Source: Clostridia bacterium (GTDB lineage: Bacteria; Bacillota_E; RBS10-35; JAJYVN01). Taken from it: a DNA stretch of 11,693 bases. The notes below the pieces were generated by a model. It saw only the letters and a list, made by a program, of their open reading frames with translations, ran no database searches and had not been told where the DNA came from. Position 1 is the first letter of the stretch, and each line of letters begins with the position of its first letter. The DNA lies in the NCBI GenBank assembly GCA_027335515.1, contig DAHWHT010000019.1, forward strand, positions 1 through 11,693, given 5' to 3'. The position numbers and the translations under genes were made by a program. Positions 6,056 through 11,693 of the stretch are shown piece after piece.

Positions 6056-7609
6056 CTACTTTCCACGCAACGCCGCCACCGCATCCGCCACCTCGCGGCC
6101 CTTCTGCTCAATCAGGTCCAGCAACTCTTCCGGCGTCCGTGTGTCCTCGTCGCTCTTGGCGTTGGGGTTGACGGCCTTCAGGTCATAGTTGCGCTCCTTC
6201 AGCACCGCCACAGGCACCGTCCAGCTTCGCTCGCTGTCGCCCCGGCTGGGCAGCAACGCAAAGAAGTCGTCCAGCTTGTCCACGGTGAACGGGGTCTTCT
6301 TGCCCACCTTCACGTCGGAGAGGTCATAGTACCAGACAGCCTTGGTCGGCTCGCCCTTGGTGAAGAAGAGCAGGTTCGTCTTCACACCAGCGCCTGCCGC
6401 GGTGAACACCCCGCCCGGCAGGCTGACGACGCAGCGCAGGTCGCACTCCTCCAGGAGCTTGCGCTTCGTCTGCACGAACGCTGTCTCGTTGTTGCGGAAC
6501 AGCACCCCCTCGTCCACGACGATGCCACAGCGCCCGCCGGGCTTCAGGCTGTCCATGACGTGCTGGAGGAACAGCACCTGCGTTGCGCCTGTCTTGTAGG
6601 CGAAGTGGGTTTGTGCCTCCTTGTTCTCCTTGCCGCCGAAGGGCGGATTGGTCAGCACCACGTCAAAGAGGCTCGGCGCTTCCTGGAACAGGCCGCCGTA
6701 GGTTTCCTGGCCGGTCAGGGTGTTGCCGTGCCACAGCCGGGGTTCGTCAATGCCGTGGAGCACGAGGTTGGACAGGGCGATGGGGTAGATAAGGTTCTCC
6801 TTCTCGCGGCCATAGACGGTGCGCCGCTTCAGGGTCTCTATTCCCCCCCCGGTGCCGCCCTGCCGGTCCAGAATGTCTCGCATGTGCAGGTAGGACTGTG
6901 CCAGAAAGCCGCCGGTGCCGCAGCCGGGGTCGTACACAGTCTCGCCGGGTCGGGGGTCAATGACCCGCACCATCGCCCGGATGATCTCGCGGGGCGTGAA
7001 GAATTGCCCGCCGTCGTTGCCCTTCTCGCCCATCTTCAGCAGCAGGCCCTCGTACACCTGGGACAGCGGGAAGACGTGGGTGGGGTCCACCTTGGCCTGG
7101 CTGATCTCGTGTACCTTGTCCAGCACGTCGAGCAGGTTCTTCTCCGTGTCAATGCGGGTCCGTTCAACACCGGACATGATCTCGCTGATAACCTTCTGCC
7201 GTGAAGATGCGTTGGGTTGGTCCCGCAGCCCCTTCAGGTACGGAATCAACTCGCCATTGACGAAGCCGAAGAAGGACCCGAGTGCGCCGTTCTCCAACTC
7301 CGTGCGCTTGGGTCCACCAGGCGCGGCCCAATCCTGCCAGCGGTACGGGGTCTGGAGAGACGGTGTGAAGTCGCTCCCCACGGCCTCCGCTTCCTCGGCC
7401 TCCAGCGCCTCGCGCTCGTCCAGGATGCGGAGGAACAGAATCCAGGTAAGCTCAGGCACGTACTGGAGGGCACCGGCGCAGTTGGAGCGGCGCAGAATAT
7501 CGCAGATGCCTTTGACGTAAGAATCAAGGCTTTGCTGGGTGGTGAAGTACCGCTGTCCGTTGCCGTTCGCGGTACCATTGGTGGATCCGTTCTTGCGCGG
7601 TCGCGGCAC
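6056..7609 (-). CDS. hsdM: Type I restriction-modification methyltransferase subunit HsdM
   Basis: A 517-aa modification subunit that, with HsdS, methylates adenine at N6 and protects host DNA. The N-terminal HsdM_N helical domain covers about residues 20-190. The catalytic N6_Mtase domain follows: QFFTPREI (202-209), SAM-binding motif I DPGCGTGGF (227-235) and catalytic motif IV NPPFGG (321-326). All key motifs are intact and the length is normal. The start is GTG at 7609, two bases after the hsdS stop, with GGAGGA inside the end of hsdS about 8 bases upstream. The gene sits between hsdS and the ATPase/TOPRIM gene in one operon. The R-S-M order with downstream accessory gene differs from the common R-M-S layout of enterobacterial loci. 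Confidence 0.96.
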   Translation of the reverse strand: MPRPRKNGSTNGTANGNGQRYFTTQQSLDSYVKGICDILRRSNCAGALQYVPELTWILFLRILDEREALEAEEAEAVGSDFTPSLQTPYRWQDWAAPGGPKRTELENGALGSFFGFVNGELIPYLKGLRDQPNASSRQKVISEIMSGVERTRIDTEKNLLDVLDKVHEISQAKVDPTHVFPLSQVYEGLLLKMGEKGNDGGQFFTPREIIRAMVRVIDPRPGETVYDPGCGTGGFLAQSYLHMRDILDRQGGTGGGIETLKRRTVYGREKENLIYPIALSNLVLHGIDEPRLWHGNTLTGQETYGGLFQEAPSLFDVVLTNPPFGGKENKEAQTHFAYKTGATQVLFLQHVMDSLKPGGRCGIVVDEGVLFRNNETAFVQTKRKLLEECDLRCVVSLPGGVFTAAGAGVKTNLLFFTKGEPTKAVWYYDLSDVKVGKKTPFTVDKLDDFFALLPSRGDSERSWTVPVAVLKERNYDLKAVNPNAKSDEDTRTPEELLDLIEQKGREVADAVAALRGK

Positions 7610-7611
7610 TA

Positions 7612-8814
7612 TCAGAGTCCTCCTTCAAAGGCGTGGGAGAGGATGGCGCTCGGCACGCGGTCCAGCGTCGCGGCCTCGTCGTCCAGCGCAGCGCTCAGCC
7701 GATCCACCCCCGCCATTCGCTCCGTCAACTCCACCGCAATGCGGCGTTGCTCCGGGAGCGGGGGAACCGGGATTGTAATGTCAGCAAGGGTGCTCTTGTT
7801 GACAATGGGCACAATCGTCGAAGACGCCAACGCTTCAAGAGTCGGTCGCAGCGTTCTGCAGAACCAATACAGGTATATGTACTCTACTCCCGCCCCAGGA
7901 ACCAGGGCGTTAATCTGTTGATTGGACGCCAAGTCACACGCGGCAATGGCGGTCTTGCCCAACTTTCCAATGCACGAAACCAGCACCGCTCCAGAAGGGA
8001 GAACTCTTGCTGCCTGGGTGCCAGCCGCCGACAGGTATTCGGCGCTTTGACGCACGTACACGCCTTTGTCAAGGTCGTCAGGTTTCACCCAAGGTGTTGA
8101 TCCACCAAAGTAGCCTGCATTTGAACGCGGCGGCGTTGTGCCCGTCACAACCTCGCAAACCTCTCCCAGTCGCCGACGCGGCCACCGCTTGGCCCCGTCG
8201 CTCTCGAACACCGTCCGCAGGTACGCGGCGGGCAGGGCCTCGGCGGCGGCCAACTGCGCCCGCACGGCGGCCCGCGCCCGGTCCACCGCGGCCAACTGCT
8301 CAGTCAGGATGGCGGAGATGCGGCGTTGTTCGGGGAGGGGCGGAAGGGGCACGAATAGCTGGAGCAAGTCAGCCATACTGGCCCTCGGCATCCTGGAGCC
8401 GGTGCTTTCGCGCATAACCGCCTGGATAGTTTCGGAACGCCGAAGCAGCCAGGCCAAATAGTCTCGGTCAATGTTGGTGGGCAGCAAAGGGATAAGCTCC
8501 GTGGAGCACCTCCCCTCAAACTCCGGGGTTGCCACCTTGTTCAAGTAGGGCCGAAGCTTCCCATACAGGACGTGCCTCGCGTCAAAAGCAAATGTAAGAC
8601 TTCTTGCCTCGCCGCTTCCCTCGTTTGCCTCACGCAGTATCCTGCCGGTATTGCTTTCGACATGCTCCAAGCCAATGAATGGGCGCGAGGCAGCTTCGGA
8701 AGATGGCTCCAGACCCTGGCGGTCCTCTTTGCACACGTCACCAAGCCGCACCCACCGCCACCCTGCGGGCAACGCCCGCCCCGTCGCCTCGCCCACCGCT
8801 TGCGCCAGACTCAC
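7612..8814 (-). CDS. hsdS: Type I restriction-modification specificity subunit HsdS
   Basis: A 400-aa specificity subunit with two target-recognition domains, each reading one half of a split DNA site. TRD1 spans about residues 18-155 and TRD2 about 214-348. Each is followed by a near-identical conserved block: PLPPLPEQRRI at 156-166 and PVPPLPEQRRI at 349-359, then a helix that acts as spacer. The 193-residue offset shows the internal duplication typical of full-length HsdS. The GTG start overlaps the hsdR stop (GTGA, 8811-8814) with little Shine-Dalgarno signal, so translation is probably coupled. The TRD-coding stretches are more AT-rich than the conserved blocks, consistent with exchange of recognition domains. 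The recognition sequence cannot be read from the protein. Confidence 0.95.
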   Translation of the reverse strand: MSLAQAVGEATGRALPAGWRWVRLGDVCKEDRQGLEPSSEAASRPFIGLEHVESNTGRILREANEGSGEARSLTFAFDARHVLYGKLRPYLNKVATPEFEGRCSTELIPLLPTNIDRDYLAWLLRRSETIQAVMRESTGSRMPRASMADLLQLFVPLPPLPEQRRISAILTEQLAAVDRARAAVRAQLAAAEALPAAYLRTVFESDGAKRWPRRRLGEVCEVVTGTTPPRSNAGYFGGSTPWVKPDDLDKGVYVRQSAEYLSAAGTQAARVLPSGAVLVSCIGKLGKTAIAACDLASNQQINALVPGAGVEYIYLYWFCRTLRPTLEALASSTIVPIVNKSTLADITIPVPPLPEQRRIAVELTERMAGVDRLSAALDDEAATLDRVPSAILSHAFEGGL

Positions 8815-11147
8815 GCCGCAAACACCCGCCGCTTCATTTCACGCAGTACCTCGCGGACGCTGCCACCAAGCAACTTCAGCGCCTCGAACCCGCCTGCCCT
8901 GCGTACCTCGGGGGCCTCGAAGACGTGCGGCGTCTCCAGGCCGTCGATGCCAGCGCGGGCAAACTGCGCCACCAAGGCCCGCACCGTGGCCGCCGTCGCC
9001 TCCGGTAGGCCGCGCAGCCACTCGTCGTGCTTATAGAAAAACGCATCGGCGCGTTGTGTCCGCGTCAACGGCTCCATGCCCCAGCCAAGGTCGGCCAGCA
9101 CGTCGAAGAGGTCAAAGTCCCCCTTCTCCTCGATCCGCCGGACAATCTCCGCCGCCCGGCCCTCTTCCGGCAGGCTTTGTAACAGCGCCCGCCGTTCTTG
9201 TAGCCCAATCCACAGGGCACGGAACCCTTCGAGCGTCCGTGCCTCCAGGACCAACTTCGCCGCGAGGTCCTGCTTGTACTGCTCCAGCGGTATGCGGGTC
9301 ATTACGCCGTCCCGCATCGCGGGCACGTACACCCCGGCATCGGTGACATACGCCGTGATGCCGTGGGCCTCGATGATTCGCTCCTTCGGCCCATCGGGGC
9401 CAGGCTCTTGCGGCTTGCTCGGCTGCGACACCGGCTCCGTGATGAAGTCCTCTGGGAACAGCCGCGTGGCATCGGTGTAGTCGTACACACGGAACATGAG
9501 CTTGCCGGTGTTCTCGTCGATGCGGCACCCGCGCCCCACCATCTGGTAGAAGGCGATGGGCGACTTGACGTATTTGAAGAACACGATGTTGCGGACGCAG
9601 GGCACGTCAACCCCGGTGGTGAGCAGGTTTACCGTGGTAGCAATGAAGTAGCTGTGCTCCAGCGACTTCAGCCCTGTTAACCCTGCCTTGGGGTCCTCGG
9701 CTTTGGCCGTGCATTTGAAGGCGTAGGGCCACTTCGGCTCCCGGCATTGCTCCCGGCACCACTGGGTATACAGTCCGTCCATGACCCCTGCCACGTCGGC
9801 TGCGTGGTTGTCGCTCGCGCAGAACACGATGGACTTCTGCTCCGGGCCGCCGGTGGCAAGCAGGTTGGCAAAGAGGTCCTGGCACATGGCCTGGACCCGC
9901 TCCGGCATGACCAACTGTGCCTCGAAGCTAGCCGGGTTATACCGGGGCCGGGCCTCGGCGGCGTCCACCACCTCGCCGGTGTGTCGGTCCTTCAGTCTCT
10001 TGCCTTCGAGGTCGTTACGGTCAACGCCGGTCTGCCACTCTGGCGAAGCCTTGTGTTCGAGGAACACGTCGCGGCGCACCACTTCGCAGGGGGCGAGGTA
10101 GCCGTCCTCGATACCCTGCGCCAGCGGGTAAACGTAGACCGGCTCGCCGAAGTGCTTGATATTGTCGCGGGTGATGGCCTCGTCGGCCTCGGTTTCCGGC
10201 GTCCGCTCCGACACCTTGATCTGCCGGGGCGTCGCCGTCAGCCCAATCTGCACCGCGTCAGGGTTGCGCGTCAGCACCTGGGACCACTTGCCCCAGGCGG
10301 AGCGGTGGCACTCGTCAATGATGATATGGGAGAAGTAGTCTTCCGGGTAATTGGCAGTCAGGAAGTTGGCGTCCGCTTCCTCGCCCTCCACGTCCAGTGT
10401 CTGGTACGTCGCCACAAGGATGCGGGCGTTCTTCTGCGGCTTCCCGCCGGACACCACTGCCGAATCCGCGCCGAAGACGTTGTGCAACGCGCCCTGCGCC
10501 TGGGTCCGCAATTCGTCGAGGTCGCAGACAAACAGCGCCCGCCGCAACTGCCCCGCCTGGGCGATGCGGTGCAGCAGCCATACGGCGATACGGGTCTTGC
10601 CCGCGCCGGTGGCAAGGGATAGCAGCGCCCGCTTCTCGCCGCTAGCGACCTTCTCGAACACCGCCCGTATCGCGGCGTCCTGGTAGTAGCGGCGCTCGGC
10701 CTCGCCCCCGCTGTACGGGACCAGCAGTGGCCTCGCGGCGGGGTCGGCGAGGGAGAAGCCTTTGCCCGCCTCGTACCGCGCACGCAGGTCCTCGGGGCGG
10801 GGAAACTCTGTCGCCATTTGGCGGGGTTCGCTGGTTTGGCCGGTGAAGGCGTCGTACTCCACGAAGCGATGCCCATTGGTGGAGTAGGCGAAGGGGGCGT
10901 GGAGCCGGTCGCAGTACCGCTTCGCCTGGTCCAGCCCGAGGCTTGGCGAGTGGTCCGCCGCCTTCACTTCGACCACGGCGACAGCGACCGGCTGCGTGTC
11001 GCGATTCACAATGATGCGCAGGGTCAGGTCGGTGCGGCCCTTGCCGTGTCGGTGGCCCTTACCGCCGACGATCTCAACGGGAGGCACCGTCTGCTCCCGC
11101 TTGATGTGCGCCTCGGTCCATCCTCGGCCGTAGAGGGCAGGGTTCAC
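8811..11147 (-). CDS. hsdR: Type I restriction endonuclease subunit HsdR (EcoAI/EcoEI-like)
   Basis: At least 778 aa, the ATP-driven motor and nuclease of the type I complex. Numbered from the GTG at 11147, the nuclease domain shows Asp40, Glu60-x-Lys62 (EVK) and a QAKRY motif (74-78). The SF2 helicase has Walker A ATGAGKT (179-185), DECH (278-281), GLTATP (302-307) and QMVGRGCR (535-542). The last ~170 residues resemble the EcoEI HsdR C-terminal domain, pointing to a type IB-like system. All motifs are intact. The GTG is the first standard start, but the frame upstream encodes AFSEADTHGKL, which looks like the real family N-terminus, preceded by ATC at 11181-11183 with a well-placed Shine-Dalgarno site. 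The true protein is thus probably about 12 residues longer. The gene overlaps hsdS by 4 bases. Confidence 0.95.
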   Translation of the reverse strand: MNPALYGRGWTEAHIKREQTVPPVEIVGGKGHRHGKGRTDLTLRIIVNRDTQPVAVAVVEVKAADHSPSLGLDQAKRYCDRLHAPFAYSTNGHRFVEYDAFTGQTSEPRQMATEFPRPEDLRARYEAGKGFSLADPAARPLLVPYSGGEAERRYYQDAAIRAVFEKVASGEKRALLSLATGAGKTRIAVWLLHRIAQAGQLRRALFVCDLDELRTQAQGALHNVFGADSAVVSGGKPQKNARILVATYQTLDVEGEEADANFLTANYPEDYFSHIIIDECHRSAWGKWSQVLTRNPDAVQIGLTATPRQIKVSERTPETEADEAITRDNIKHFGEPVYVYPLAQGIEDGYLAPCEVVRRDVFLEHKASPEWQTGVDRNDLEGKRLKDRHTGEVVDAAEARPRYNPASFEAQLVMPERVQAMCQDLFANLLATGGPEQKSIVFCASDNHAADVAGVMDGLYTQWCREQCREPKWPYAFKCTAKAEDPKAGLTGLKSLEHSYFIATTVNLLTTGVDVPCVRNIVFFKYVKSPIAFYQMVGRGCRIDENTGKLMFRVYDYTDATRLFPEDFITEPVSQPSKPQEPGPDGPKERIIEAHGITAYVTDAGVYVPAMRDGVMTRIPLEQYKQDLAAKLVLEARTLEGFRALWIGLQERRALLQSLPEEGRAAEIVRRIEEKGDFDLFDVLADLGWGMEPLTRTQRADAFFYKHDEWLRGLPEATAATVRALVAQFARAGIDGLETPHVFEAPEVRRAGGFEALKLLGGSVREVLREMKRRVFAA

Positions 11148-11180
11148 CAGCTTGCCATGGGTATCGGCCTCGGAGAACGC

Positions 11181-11197
11181 GATGGCCGCCGCCTCCC
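11181..11197 (-). promoter_or_regulatory. Shine-Dalgarno site followed by a possible ATC start for hsdR
   Basis: On the minus strand GGGAGG is followed 8 bases later by ATCGCGTTCTCCGAGGCCGA, in frame with hsdR. No ATG, GTG or TTG lies between the in-frame TAG at 11214-11216 and the GTG at 11147. The spacing is what a normal ATG would have, so either ATC is used, the base is a sequencing error for ATG, or translation starts at the less well placed GTG. Confidence 0.5.
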
Positions 11198-11232
11198 GTC
11201 GTAAGGGCAGCGGCTACTGGGTTCGCGTCGTT

Positions 11233-11250
11233 GGGCAGGGCCTCCTGCCC
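11233..11250. repeat. Perfect hairpin in the zinc-ribbon-hsdR gap
   Basis: GGGCAGG (11233-11239) and CCTGCCC (11244-11250) form a perfect 7-bp stem with a 4-base loop. It lies about 36 bases upstream of the hsdR Shine-Dalgarno site. No T tract follows on the minus strand, so it is more likely an mRNA structure than a terminator. Confidence 0.5.
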
Positions 11251-11259
11251 CTGACCCCT

Positions 11260-11283
11260 CGCCAAAGAGAGGTCCTCTTGGCG
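11260..11283. repeat. Palindromic AGGTCCT-type element, right of the defence block
   Basis: CGCCAA (11260-11265) and GAG (11267-11269) pair with CTC-TTGGCG (11275-11283), with one bulged A, giving a 9-bp stem. It aligns with the element at 4174-4195. Confidence 0.45.
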
Positions 11284-11285
11284 GC

Positions 11286-11341
11286 GCGTGGTTAGTCGTT
11301 TTCTTTCGGCCAGGTGCCTGGCCGAAAGAAGGCACCCACGC
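11286..11341. repeat. Large nested inverted repeat at the 3' end of the zinc-ribbon gene
   Basis: TTCTTTCGGCCAGG (11301-11314) and CCTGGCCGAAAGAA (11317-11330) are perfect 14-bp inverted copies around TG. A second pair, GCGTGG (11286-11291) and CCACGC (11336-11341), encloses them. On the minus-strand RNA, GGTGCC (11331-11336 reversed) can instead pair with GGCACC across the centre, so two folds compete. The repeat covers the last codons of the zinc-ribbon gene and its stop. Without a U tract it is not a standard terminator; it may stabilise the RNA or set gene ratios. Confidence 0.6.
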
Positions 11342-11561
11342 TCTTCGTCAAGCCACACTTTGGGCACCAACACCTCAAATGAGCCTGTCCTGTTGTTCCG
11401 GTAGCCTCGTCGTCAGGCAGATCATCCGGCTCATCTTCTATCGCGCGGACATAGGAATAGAAACTCGCTATTACGGCACCTGGGTGCTCGCACTTCGGGC
11501 AAGGGACGACCACGAGGCGAGTGTTCCCCACCCCAGCAACTCGAATGGCCAACTTAGCCAC
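11292..11561 (-). CDS. Small zinc-ribbon-like protein, first gene of the hsd operon
   Basis: An 89-aa protein with two CPKC knuckles, Cys21/Cys24 and Cys66/Cys69, separated by an acidic segment (DEPDDLPDDE), plus an extra Cys64. This is the layout of a zinc ribbon, which usually binds nucleic acid or protein. I recognise no named family. The start is GTG at 11561 with a run of G directly upstream; its codon use and frame are consistent with a real gene. It lies 25 or so bases downstream of the predicted transcription start and about 110 bases before hsdR on the same strand, so it is probably the leader gene of the defence operon. It could be a regulator or accessory factor of the type I system, or an unrelated passenger. 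Confidence 0.65.
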   Translation of the reverse strand: MAKLAIRVAGVGNTRLVVVPCPKCEHPGAVIASFYSYVRAIEDEPDDLPDDEATGTTGQAHLRCWCPKCGLTKSVGAFFRPGTWPKEND

Positions 11562-11592
11562 CCCCCTGAGCGCATGCCGGGACTACTCTTCT

Positions 11593-11621
11593 ATTCTACC
11601 GATGCCTGACTTTTCCTTCAA
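11593..11621 (-). promoter_or_regulatory. Sigma70-type promoter for the zinc-ribbon-hsdRSM-ATPase operon
   Basis: On the minus strand TTGAAG (11616-11621) is followed after exactly 17 bases by TAGAAT (11593-11598). These match the -35 and -10 consensus at 4 of 6 and 5 of 6 positions. Transcription would start near 11586, about 25 bases before the zinc-ribbon GTG. No other promoter of this quality is visible in the operon, so I infer that it drives all five genes. Confidence 0.6.
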
Positions 11622-11693
11622 CCCTGCGGACTTCGGTCAGGTCGGCCACCTGTTTCGGTCCAAAGCGGCCCCCCCCCCCCCCCCCCCCCCCCC
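11602..11693 (+). CDS. Possible start of a plus-strand gene, cut by the window end
   Basis: From ATG at 11602 the frame reads MPDFSFNPADFGQVGHLFRS and stays open to the window end, running into the poly-C tract as prolines. The first 20 residues look protein-like, but there is no clear Shine-Dalgarno site and the frame overlaps the minus-strand promoter. TATTCT at 11592-11597 could be a -10 box, but is too near the ATG for a usual leader. Weak call. Confidence 0.25.
   Translation, partial: MPDFSFNPADFGQVGHLFRSKAAPPPPPPP
11669..11693. repeat. Poly-C homopolymer of at least 25 bases at the window edge
   Basis: An unbroken run of 25 C ends the window, with no interruption. Such a run at an edge is most simply an assembly or library artefact (tailing or polymerase slippage). 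If genuine, the opposite strand would be a G tract able to form quadruplex structures or to vary in length. Confidence 0.8.

Noticed and set aside
6056..7204. Long plus-strand open frames antisense to hsdM and hsdR
   Set aside because: Leu/Val/His-rich translations are typical mirror frames of GC-rich genes; the minus-strand products carry complete catalytic motifs.

Overview
The window is a GC-rich bacterial segment with strong Shine-Dalgarno sites, several GTG starts and compact overlapping operons. I cannot name the lineage. A high-GC Firmicute- or Chloroflexota-like organism, or an uncultivated soil, groundwater or thermal bacterium, would fit. The window ends in an uninterrupted run of 25 C, which looks like a draft-assembly edge.

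Left part (1-4354). A plus-strand gene (369-1442) encodes an unusual Clp N-domain protein with two Clp_N repeats, a ribbon-helix-helix-like middle segment and no ATPase. A GC-rich hairpin terminator follows it. Converging on it is a hicB-hicA toxin-antitoxin pair on the minus strand, whose promoter overlaps a clear inverted repeat. That repeat lies between hicB and a small divergent ORF (2158-2373) with strong coding-type codon use. A minus-strand MFS transporter (2428-3717) comes next, then about 640 bases with no recognised gene but with small repeats and hairpins.

Right part (4355-11693). This is a minus-strand defence operon. A well-formed sigma70-type promoter (11593-11621) precedes a small zinc-ribbon protein, then hsdR, hsdS and hsdM of a type I restriction-modification system. 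A 544-aa protein with an N-terminal ABC/AAA-type ATPase and a C-terminal TOPRIM-like (DUF4435-like) half ends the operon. hsdR and hsdS overlap by 4 bases, hsdS and hsdM are 2 bases apart, and the ATPase gene starts 66 bases after hsdM.

The main candidate for something new is this last gene. Its domain order matches a fused AriA-AriB (PARIS-type) effector. PARIS is known to be triggered by phage anti-restriction proteins such as Ocr, which block type I systems. A fused PARIS-like gene placed as the 3' gene of the hsdRSM operon would therefore form a layered defence: restriction first, then abortive infection if the phage disables restriction. The assignment rests on motifs and context only. 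An OLD-family nuclease is the main alternative.

Other points of interest are an apparent ATC start codon for hsdR with a perfectly placed Shine-Dalgarno site, a large nested inverted repeat at the end of the zinc-ribbon gene, and related palindromic repeats on both sides of the ATPase-hsdMSR block.
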